Below, piece by piece: positions 40,101-52,200 of a stretch of DNA of 64,000 nt. A model generated the notes under the pieces. That model was not told the DNA's origin, did no database searches, and worked only from the letters and a program-made list of their open reading frames with translations. Every line of letters begins with the position of its first letter. Within the stretch, counting starts at the first letter, position 1. The position numbers were made by a program, and so were the translations under genes. Source of the DNA: Hymenopus coronatus (Eukaryota; Arthropoda; Insecta; Mantodea; Hymenopodidae); NCBI GenBank assembly GCA_030762935.1, contig CM060895.1, positions 27,952,501 to 28,016,500 of the forward strand. The letters are read 5' to 3'.

Positions 40101-43100
40101 TGTAAGAAGGCTGTTTGTTCAATTTCAAGTTCAATTCTTAAATTATTTGTTAAAATTTGTAGCACAAGTAGTTGAGTAGTTTTTACAGCCCCAGTTATTA
40201 GGCAAAGACTTTGGTTTTGTAGAATATTAAGTTCTTCTATATTTGCCGTTATTAATATCTCTTCACAATATTTAAATGTTTGGTTTAATGTACTTCTTGT
40301 AAAAAGTGTTTAAAGTTTATGTAGTGCTTCCCCATTTCTTGCCTGCCAGTTTTTATAACAGTGGTAATTTTTTTTTTCCAGTTTTTTTGTATATATTATC
40401 AATGTGTTTTTTTCCATTTTAATTTTGTATCAAAAACAATACCTAAATATTTAGCTTCATGTGTTTCCGTAAGAGTTTTTCCTTTTAGTTGAAGGGAAAT
40501 ATTTATTGGCTTCTTCCTTACAGTAAGTAGTAGATAATTGGTTTTCTGTGTATTAATTTTCATTAAATTATTAGATGTCTAATTCTGAAATGTTGTCAAG
40601 GATTGTTGGGCTATATTTATTAATTGTTGATTTTAATTTTTCGGTTTAGAATTCCATAAGACTACATCATCTGCAAACATTAAGACTTTTGATTCTGCTT
40701 TTTGTAATAGATATGAAAGATCATTAATATAAATATTAAAGAGTGTAGTACTAAGAATTACTGCCTTGAGGTATGCCATGGTGTGTGTTGATATTTTTAT
40801 AATTTGTCATTATATTTGGTAGCAATAAAGTATTGAATAAACAATTCACTGATCCAATGTAACATTTTGTCTTGGATTCCTAGAATTTTAAGCTTATCAA
40901 GTAATTTGTATCTCCAAATACAATCATATGCTTCTTAAAAGTCCATAAATACTGCTAGAGTATCTTCTTTTTTATTAATGTATTTTTAATGTCTTGACTA
41001 AGATTTAAAATCTGTTATTTGTTGAATGGTGTTTTCTATATCCTGCTTATTTAGTTGAAATTAAGTTATTTATTTCTAGAAACCAGTTTAAACGGTTGGA
41101 AATAATTTTTTCTATGATTTTTGCTAATACGTTGGTATATGCTATTGGATGATAACTTGAACAATTTTCTGCTGGTTTGTTTGATTTCAAAATAGGTATT
41201 ATTATTGCTTTCTTCCATTCATCTGGTACTTTTGTATTCCATGATAAATGCTAGAGATTTAGGAGTCTTAATTTTGATTTTTTCCCCATGATGTTTGATG
41301 AATTCTGTATGTATAATATTAGGTCCTGAAGATTTTTTCAATTTTAAGTTATTAATTACAATGTTCAATTCTTTAATATTGAATTACTGATTAAATATAT
41401 TATCTTTAAGTTTAGTTGCTGATTTTATGATTTCTTAATGATTTTCTGTAGTATTTTTTGTTCTTTTTTGATATTTGCAGATAATTTATAGGTATTAGCA
41501 TAGTATTTATTAAATTTATTAGTTATTTCATTTTCATCTGTAATTATTTTATTATTATAAATAAAAGATATTTTTTTATTGTCTTTCTTGTTTTGAATGT
41601 TATGTATGAATCTGTATGCTTTTTGTGCATCTTTTCTATAGTCCATGTTTTGTAGAAAATTATTAAAATTCTCTTTTGGTGTTGTTAATTTCTTTTTTGA
41701 ATTGAGCACTTAATTTCTCCAATTTTGTACTTCTCCTCTTGGGATGTATTTTTGTGCCATTCTCAAAATTGTATCGCATAGATCTTTGTTTATTTTATCT
41801 GATTTTGTTGATTTGTTTACTGGTATTTCAAATTTGGTTTCTAATTCATTTGTAAAATCTTTCCAGCTTGCTTTTTTAAAGTTCCATCTAGGTTTATGGT
41901 TTATAGGAGTTAAATTTTTCTTTCAATTTGAGTATTGGCAATTATAGCTCTGTGTCCTGAGCCTGGATCTTCTAAGATTTGTTTGGAAGTTGATGAGTAC
42001 TCATCTGAGGATACTTAAAGTAAGTCAGGGTTGGTACCAGCACCGGAATAGTGGATAAAGGTTGATGGATCTTCTTTGTGGTAAATAACTTCTGTAGTTG
42101 TTGAATTTAGTAGGTCTTCTATGAACTTTCCAGAATTGTTTAGTTTGTCATAACCCCATAGTCTCGAATGGGCATTGAAATCTCCAATTATGATTGTATT
42201 TGAATTTATTGTGATGTTTTCAAGATTTGGGGTATTATTTGGGGGATTATAAACAGAATACATTTTGAAGTGAGATTTATTTTTCCATATGTCTAGTTTA
42301 ATTATTTCTATTTTATCTGTATTGTGCATCTCTTTAATGATTTTAAAAGATGAACTTATTTGTCGTCCCTTAGGAAGTAAGTATGTACTAAAATTTTGAA
42401 ATCTATAATATTTTAGTTGTTCTAATGCTAAATTTGCTTCTTGAATTGTAAATGTATCAATATTATGGTCATATATAATTTTACTTAGTTCTTGTTTCTT
42501 CGCTTGTGATAGTCCTCCTGTATTCCATTGTAAAATTTTTAATTTGTTTTGTTGTTTACCTTGGAAAAAGGCCCCTGCCCGGAAATCTGAATGGGGAATT
42601 GTTTTACTTCCGGAATGTTTCTTTTTCCAATGGGACACCATTTTATCTGGAATGTTTCTATTTAACTTTTTGTAACCATTTAAAATTAGGCAATATAAAT
42701 GGTGGTTAAATCACCTAAGTAAGAAAGGTATGGACAGAAAAGAAAATGAAATGATCCCCTAGGCCTCAAATACTCTAATACCATCTGGGTCAAAGAAAAC
42801 AAGAGTTGAGTCAAGCAAGACTGGATAGCAAAGGTAAAAGAGGGGATGTGATATGTGGAAAGGAAGAAATATCAGTCCAGGGCAATAACTCACCAAGCTG
42901 ACCAGTGCTTATTGGTGAGCAGCCCTTTCTTTTAGTTTTGTTTAGATCGGTTCCTTTAAGTCTTCAAATTATAGAAGCCGTTAAAGGATTTCCTTTCTAT
43001 TATAACAAAATTAATATGTGAAGGTGAGGGATCGGACATTAGACTTTTGTCCAGGTCAGTTCCTTTAAGCCTTCAGTTAATTATTAAAGGAATAAAAGGG

Positions 43101-44403
43101 TCTCCTCCCTGTTAGTAACAAAAGTCTTTCCACAACTGCATGAAAATAAGATAAATAGAGTAACTAAGAAATGTTTCCGGGCTGTTTTGCCATGGTCTGC
43201 TGGTGTTAGAAGTCCCAGACATTTCGTCCACAACTACGGTGGACATCTTCAGTGGTGCGGTCGAAGTTTTCTTGGAGAAGGTTTCGCAGCGAAGGTTTCT
43301 TAGTTACACCGACTCCGGCCGTGAAAGCCTATGTTCTCTCAAGATAAATAGACTTTTCTTAAAATGCTCTTAGTTAATAAATTATTATAATTAAAGTGTT
43401 TGCATGGTTTTACAAAATATATCATCTTAGTTTTGGGATTAAGCTTTTTATTTGTTTATTTTAAGTAATACCTTCATGATTCTCACTAGAATCTGGAATA
43501 TATGATGCTTTCAAATCCTGGTTAGCAGAGTGATATATATGGCAGGATTGAGTGTAGGTCATGCAACATAAAAACAACAAGTTTGTTTCCACGAACAGTC
43601 ACTATGCTATCTTCTATGCAGGCATACACTGTCGATTACAGTTGCCAGGTCATTAAGGCTGATAATTGGCACATAATCTTACAATATGATACAAACTATG
43701 ATTTATTATTTTTTCAAAAATTCATGTTCTCATTATAATACACAATTTTGTTATATAGTTTTTTGTAGAGCTAATGTTTTCATAGATATTGGTTTTAAAA
43801 TATGATATTTCTTAAATGGGAAGCTTACATCTTTTTCATCTCTCTTTTCTTTTACTCCTGGACATGGGAAGAGACATTTCAATGACAATTATGCAGTAGC
43901 TATTAAAATATTTTATTCACTTTAGCCTAGTGTATCCTCTTCTGCTTGTAAGGAACTACATGAGCAATAAGGTTATTTCTGTTAATGTTATCTTTTTTAG
44001 CATGATATAAATTAAAGAATAAGTTTTCATAAGAATATTTTTTTTTGCAGAGCAGAAAGTTGCATGAATGGAACACATCAGATTTTTTAATAAAGTACAT
44101 GATATTGAAACTATTGGCATGGCATAAAAATTATTGCTTGATCAAACATAATGTCAGTGAAGCAATCATTAAAAAATACTCAATGTAATAATCTGTGGAG
44201 TCAATTTAAATTATTCTTAAGATTCATTTACCCATTTATTTATTAACTTCTTTTTTACTTTCTCTATACAAACTATGTACATAGTGTATAGAGAAGGTAT
44301 TGTATTGTACCCAAAAATTCAATACCGAGATTTCACTGGAAATAGATGTTTTGAGACTCCCTGGATCCAAAAAAAGCATTTTTAGAAAAATGTGTGTGTG
44401 TGT

Positions 44404-44457
<54 letters not shown>

Positions 44458-46248
44458 ACAGCATAGCGCAAAAATGAAAGGACTATTAAAGCCCAAACTT
44501 GGTATCTAAGTTTGGTATCTTCCAAGGATGCGAAACGAAAATTTTCAAGAAAATCCCCCCACACCAAACTACCCTTTACAAGGAAAAAATTTCGAAAATT
44601 TTGATTTTCTTAAAAGTGGCTCTAACGATTTTGATTAACTATCATATATTAAAGATATTTACTTGACAAATAAAATGTATATCTTGAATTTTCTAGGAAT
44701 AGCCTCTGAAGACTACTTTATTCTGGATGAATTTTAAGGAATTGTGCATAACTGCTAAACCATAAGAGATGGACAAAAACTTACTCTACAGGAAATGTAG
44801 CTCGTGATAAAACATATAATCTATGTTATGTACATTTTTTTCATGGAGATGATCAAAAAACCAAGAATATTTTTAAGATATTCTTGGTTTTTTGTTTCTG
44901 CTTTGAAAAACATACTTTTCTCATACAGGAATTTCTTAACTTCTATCCATACAAACAAAGGAACTTCAGCTACATAGCAACCAGCCTTTGGCTATCATTT
45001 TAACCTGTGGTACTCCCTCATTTCGCTTATACTTACAGGGAAGCAAATAATAAGACTATTTCTGCTAATGTTTCTTGATTAGCATGAAGTAAATAGAAGC
45101 ATAAGCTTTTTAACTAAAATTTGTTGCAGAGATGTAGAGAAAGTCATGTGAATGGAACACATCAGATTTTTTAACTTTTTTTGAGTCAACAGGCAGCTGA
45201 TTATGAGCTCATGCTCACAATATGCACTTTTTATGCAGTAAGTTTCTGGCTATCTGTTATGGATTACCAGTTATGCAAAATTCATTCAGAATGAAGAGGT
45301 CTTCAGGGGCTATTCCCAAAAAATCCAGGATATACATTTCATTGTTTGGTATTTAACTGACTTTTTACCTTCTCTATATGCACTATGTACATAGTGTATA
45401 AGGAAGATATTGTAATGCACCCAAAAATTTGATACCAAATTACACAGGAAATATATGTTTTGAGAATATATGAATGCAAAAAAAAGCATTTTAGAAAAAT
45501 GTCTGTCTGTGTGTATGTGTGTGTGTCTGTGGGCAGCATAGCTCAAAAACAAAAAGACCGTTTAATACCAAACTTGGTATTTAAATTTGGTATCTTCCAA
45601 GGATGTGACACGAAGATTTTGAAAAAAATCCCCCACCCCAAACTACCCTTTACATGGAAAAAGTTTTCGAAATTTTTGTTTTTCTTAAAAATGGCTCTAA
45701 CGATTTTGATTAAAATACCACATATTGAAGCCATTTCTATCACAAATAAAATGTATATCTTGAATTTTCTGGGAATAGCCCCTGAAAACTACTTTATTCT
45801 GAGTGAATTTTACAGAATTTTGCAGAACTGCTAAACCTTAAGAGATGGATAAAAACTCACTACACAAAAATTGTAGAACTTGTTAAAACACACAACTTAT
45901 GTGAAATACATTTTTTTCATGGAGTTGATTGTTTTTTAGATATTCCTTATTTTTAGTTTCAACTTTGAAAAACTAATACTTTTCTCATACAGGATTTGAT
46001 AACTTCTGTCCATATAAAGAAAGGAACTTCAGTCACATGGCAACCATCTTTTGACTATCACTTTAACCTATGGCATTCCCTTATTTTGCTTCTACTTGCA
46101 AGGAAGCAAATATTAACCATTTCTGCTAATTTTTTCTCGATTAGCATGAAGTAAATCGAAGCATAAGCTTTTTAACAATAATTTGCTGCAGAGATGTAGA
46201 GAAAGTCATGTGAATGGCACACATCCGATTTTTGTGTTATGTTATACT

Positions 46249-46279
<31 letters not shown>

Positions 46280-49200
46280 TGCTCACGTGTGCACACACAT
46301 GATTTTTCTTTTGGTATCAAATTTTTGGGTGGAATACAATACCTTCTCTACCTACTATATTCTGTACATACATGCTAGAGAAAGTAAAATCTTACTTTAC
46401 TACATATGTCATTTATATCCATTGCATAATCCGGTACATATTACCCATATGCATAAAATGTATTACCCTTTGCCTTACCTATGAGAAAAGCTGGGAGGAA
46501 TAGCATTTACTTTATTTTGTACGCATAAACAGTAACCTAATACTAAGAAGTTTATATTTCTATGCCTTAACTTTCCCTTTAGTAATAGTCAATTTTCCTA
46601 TTATCGAACACTTTCAATGCTATTTATCAATTTTCGAAATTGGTATTCTCATTTAAAGCTTTACAACCCAGTTTTTAAAAGGCAGCAAATTCAAACAGCT
46701 GAAAACTTAGTATCAACGTAACGCGTGTATGTAAAATTGAAATTGAGGGTTATTTTTGGATGTTCTTTAACTGCTAAAGTTTTCAGCATCCACTCTATAT
46801 TGGGCATGAAAGACTATTCAGTTTTTCTCAGAGGCTTCTTTCCAGGCTTAAAGTTCTTTTATGTGCTGCAAATTAATGACACAGGATCAAAACTTTATTT
46901 CCCTTCCAAAGGAAGCCATGCTAAGGATTTTTATGACTGTAAAAGTTTAATCTATTAGCTGAATCCTGATGTGCATCCAGGTTAGTATTCCTACTGCAGA
47001 GGGAAATTGTACTTTTGCTGTCAGTTGGTCTTAGATGTTTTGATTTCACCAGAAGGAAATTTAATCCATAAATGAGTTTTTTCTGTAATTGTTCTTGTTA
47101 CAAATGCTATTGTTCTTGAAACACTAATCTGGTGGACTCCTATTTCTTCCCCAATATCATTCTGAAAGCTAGAATCTGCCAGATACCTAAAAAATAATCA
47201 CAATTTTTTGTTTGGAATTTAGTGCTCTTTCCTCTCTTTCATCTATGTTGCCAAAAAAATAATCACTTAATCATTCCATACTCTGTTTATTGAATCTATG
47301 TAATTGCTTGAAGTCAGAATCTCTGGGTGGCTTTCTTTCTTTAAACAGGTTTCTATCCAAACTTGAAGAAAAGCAGCCTTTTTACTTTATATGAACATTT
47401 ACTAAACAATAGTGTTTCAGAATGAAAGAGCAGATTTCAATTTTGTATTATGGAAAAACTATCAAAGATAGAAACACATTGCACATGTGTTAGGAAGGTT
47501 CAAAGTTTTATATGCTCAACATGAGCACCACTTGTTTCACGAAAAACATTGAGACAATATTCCATTTCATCCATACACATTCTAACTGGTCCCTGTTTAT
47601 TGAATTGACAGCTGCAACAATTTGATTTCTCAGATCTTGAAGAGTAGTTGCCATAGATGGTAGACAAACACTTTATCTTTTATGTATCTCCACAGATAAA
47701 ATGTCAGAGAGTAAGGTATGGTGATCTTGCGGGCAAAAAACAATGAACAAAATCTTGTTGATTGTCTCTTCCAATGTGTGTAGAATAGTGTCACTCTGTG
47801 CTAAAATGAAAGTGAGGCAGGGCACCATCTTGCATTAAAATAAAATTGTTTGAAGTTTCATGAAGTTGAAGAAACAATCAATTTTTCAGCATGTCCAGGT
47901 ATGACATTCTTGTGATGGTTTCCTCCACAAAAAACAAAGAAGGTCCATAAACTTGGCTAAGAGAAATGGCACAGAACACATTCACTTTTGATGAGTCTTG
48001 TTCTTGTTACGACTACATCAGGATTTTGTGTCCTCCAAGTTCTCACATTATGGCAATTAACTTTACCCGAGAGATGAAACATTGATTCATCTGAAAAGAT
48101 GAGTCATTTAGTCATCCTCCATATCCCAAAGAATTGAGGTGCAAAATTCATACCTCCTGTTGAAGTCGCCAGGATGCAGTTTATGCAGTAACAATTTGTA
48201 AGACTTCAAATGCAGGCGTTATTAAGAACATACCATACCATTGTATGAGAAGCTTGAAGTTCTGGCTTGCCTCTGAGGGCTCCATGTAAACATTTCTTGG
48301 ATATGCTTAACATTGTCATCAGAACTGCGTGGGCAACTGATGCTTTTCTTCTTGCGAATGCAACTAACATTTACAGCTTTTTTATGCCAGTTAAAAGCCT
48401 CTTATAATGAGGCAGCTGTTTGTTGAATTGATGGTGGAAAGCACATTGCACTTGAGCAATGGATTGAGATCTTGCAAATTCCAACACATAAAATGCTTTA
48501 TCCTGTGGTATGTAGTTGCCATGTTGCTGAAAACAAACAACAGCGCAGCTGCAACCAAACTTTGAACCTTCCTTTATCCAGTGACATGTGCTATGTGTCT
48601 CTATTTTTGATATAGTTTTTCCGCAACTTACAAAGTAAAAATATTTAAACAAACATTTTAATTATAATATTTTATAGCTGAAAATATTGATAAATAAGTT
48701 TGGTGTTATAGTAAAAATTAATATTTAATACTATTACAATATACATGTGAAAGATTTACCTGTAATATTAAAACTATGTAATTAGTATATTACCTTAAAT
48801 ATATCAATAAAAAAATTAAATAAGTAGAACTATCAGAAAGAAAAGTTATGCTGAGGTTAACCATAATGTTATAGTTTTATATTTTAAAAAATTCAATAAT
48901 GCTATAAGGTAAAATTTCTAGTAGGATCTATTGAACTGATTGCCTAAACCTTCAATCTATTGATTTTTTTAACATTTCATCTTTTGTTGTAAGTGGCTGT
49001 ACAATGTTACCTTGATGTGAGGTGCTATTAAAGCATCTGGTAAGTCTGTGAGAGCTTAAATGAACATTGTTGGATGACCTTGTATTGAGATCTGCATATG
49101 ACAATTTGTTTGCACAAGATTTAAATTTTGTTGTATGAAGAATATGAATTCGGGAATAAGTCTCTTTGGCTTTGCACTAACAAATGCATTACAACACTAA

Positions 49201-52200
49201 CTAGGAATGCTAACACTATACACATATTTGAATATATGTCACAATTTTATGAAAAAATGCACAGTTCGTCACACAATGCACTGTTCCAAACAACAGACAA
49301 CACTAAAGGAAAAAACATGTATTTGCAAATGTAATCACTTTCATTCTTGTTGTGATCTCCATGCAATGTTTACAAAAAAATTTTATTTACCGTAATGGGA
49401 TGAATTTGAAGATTCTTCCGAAATACAGTATCTCCCAAAATAAAATACATACATTTTCAGTTTCCATGCAAGCAAGGCATATCCTAAAACAGATGTTTTA
49501 ATACAGCATATTTCCATTTTAAGCAGTTGCAAAGTTTTCATTTACCTGTTGAGTAGCATTCATATTATTACATTTAAAGTATATGATTTCAATTGGAATG
49601 GAAAACTTTTCCAGCTTATGCAGTGTCAGATTTCACAGTACAAACAATTACAGATGCATCTTTGTGCTTACTCATCTATACATGTGTCAACTGAGAATGA
49701 AAAGTTGCATTAGACTTAAAACTTAAATGTCATAAGCCTGAACATGAGGTTGAGTATAGACTGTGTGCATGTCCAAATGCATATTCTTTAAAAGATGCCC
49801 TTATCATTGTTTAAAACATTTTGCAGGTCAAATTGGAAAATTACGTTGGAAAAATAACTGGATTGCCTTTATGGACAACATGCTGCAGATTCTGATTCTG
49901 CAGGAGGATACAAGAGGCCTTTTTGTTCCTATCTCTATCAAAAAATTAACTATTGCTGCTAAACAACATATGCATGAAATACAACAAATGCCAGATGAGG
50001 AGAAAGGTAAACAGCAGAAACAGCTATTTAAACTACCTACAAATAATTCAGCTAAAAGATTCTAATGTAACATTTGTACATTCTATTATTAAAAGATGTG
50101 TACACATAAACATTAATATGCATCTACTGTGCAATTAATGATATGGTACTATTGATGCTAGTAATTTTTTTTGTTAATAAGCATATTACTACTTTTTCAC
50201 TGTTCTGGAAAAATTCTTAATGCCATTTGCCTGGTTGCTTTATGCGTGAAGAGCCTCTCTCTCTCAAATCATTTGAAACTATATTTTCTCCATAGTAACC
50301 AGAAATGACAATGAAAGATCAGAATTGTTATGTAACGTATACGTTACTTATGCATATGAATAGTAGTCAAAAACTCTGATGTGTTCCATTCACATGAATT
50401 TCTCTACATCTCTGTAATAAATTATTAAAAAGCTTATTCTATTATCTATTTCATGCTAATTGAGATTAACAGTTGGCAGAAATTGCCTTATTACTTAATT
50501 CCTCATGAAAATCAATTCCTTCAAGAAAATTCCCCCACCCCCAACTACACTTTACATGGAACATTTTTCGAAAATTCTTATATTTCTCTTATATTTAAGA
50601 TATTTACATCACAAATAAAATGTATATCTTCAATTTTCTGGGAACAGCCTCTGAAGATTTGTTTATTTTGGATGAAGTTTGCAGAATTTTGCATAGGTGG
50701 TAAACCGTAAGAGATGGATAAAAGCTTACCACACAGAAAATGCAGAGCACATTAAAACACACAATTCAAGTTATATACATTTTTTCGTTGAGCTGACCAT
50801 TTTTGAGAGATTCCTTGTTATTTATTTATTTATTTATTTATTTATGCTAAGCTTTATACAGGTGAATATGACCGGTGTTCAGCCCTGGCTCTTTACCGGT
50901 CATACTCATATTTTACAATAGTTTATTAATTCTAGTTTATCACACCATTTTGTCTATTTACTGTCCATATCCATTTATTTTTCACTTTGCATAAGAATTG
51001 TCCAATCTTCTTACTATCTTTTTGAAACATTTCAACTACTACTACATTTCTATCTATTTTAAACCATTTCTTATTAATATACTTTTACATTTAAATAAAA
51101 TGTGTTCTATATCTTCATTTCCGCCACATATAGGACATTGATTTTGTGGAATACCTTTCCTTAAACCTTTTAATCTCCATACTCCTGCTTTCAGCCATGC
51201 AATACCTTCTCGCTCCTCTTTATTTGTCACATCAATGTACTTTTCCCTTCCCCATGAGACTTTCATTGGTATATAGAAAACTAAAGATCTCTTTTCAGTT
51301 ATTTCACTAAATATTTTTTGTATTTCTATGTCCTCAAATCTTTTCCTTGCCAACTTCCAGAAGTTATTCACATTATTTTCTCTTCTTCTCCACATTTTCC
51401 CTAACCCACTACTTTCCAGGTTATTTCGAAGACAGTCTACCCATCCCATTGTTCTTTAAACTTTTCTCTTGATATACTAAACACTGTTTTAACAAATTCC
51501 TTTCTTCCAATGCCAAAATTTCAATGCCCTTTCCATAATCTTTCCCTTACTTGCCACTCTACCCAGCTCTATTTGTGCTACCTGCCTAACAGTTGCATTT
51601 GGTAACCCCAGTATTTCTTTGCAAAATTTCCTATGCACCTCATCTATGCCTTCCCATCCTCCTTCTAATCCCCATACTTCTATCCCATATAGCATTTTTG
51701 CCTCAACCACCATATTGTACACTTTTTCTAACCATCTAATATTTATATTAGGTGCTTTGTATTTGCAACTTCTAATAGCTGATAAAGCTCCTTTTCCTTT
51801 TGCCAATGCAAATTTCTTTTGCTTTTCCCAATTGCCACCACTATCAATTTTAACTCCTAGATAAATACATTCTCTCACTACCCTGTACTCCTTTTCATTC
51901 TCATTCTTCCATTTTTCATATTTGCTCAATTTTCCCCCTTTTTTGAACACTACAATCTGCGTCTTGTCCTGGTTCACTTTTAAACTCCACTCTTTACAGT
52001 AATTATTTAATGTTTGCAAGGATTGTTTCAAGCCATTCACTGTAATTGCACCTATAACTAGATCATCTGCAAACAGTAATCCTGGAATCTGAATATTATT
52101 AATTACTGGCATCGAGTTATTATTTCTCCCAATTTCTGTTAATACATCATCTATATATAAATTGAATAGGACTGGACAACGGCCATACCATGCTGAAAAC

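Larger units (their letters stand above)
39026..43130 (-). mobile_element. Non-LTR retrotransposon with endonuclease, RT and RNase H (I-like), decayed
   Basis: Minus-strand order: possible 5' UTR with two tandem monomers (43125 to 42936), endonuclease (42641 to 42015), N-terminal RT (about 41710-41030), catalytic RT (about 40800-40650) and RNase H (39874 to 39500), ending in a CCAA-type tail (39026-39040). Presence of RNase H after RT places it near the I-like or another RNase H-bearing clade. Many stops and frameshifts show it is older than the LINE at 22973. It sits in FAS intron 7, antisense. Confidence 0.85.

Noticed and set aside
43560..43720. Possible additional FAS exon in intron 7
   Set aside because: No FAS-like peptide with splice sites; exons g and h already join in frame at GQIGKL.
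44236..44567. His-Thr repeat and Cys-Val repeat frames
   Set aside because: Translation of the (GT)n/(CA)n run in a family R copy.
45460..45834. 124-codon frame within a family R copy
   Set aside because: The same frame carries stops in the other R copies, and similar peptides on several copies are explained by shared DNA.
50332..50347. 16-bp palindrome GTAACGTATACGTTAC as a regulatory site
   Set aside because: Single occurrence in an intron with no supporting context.
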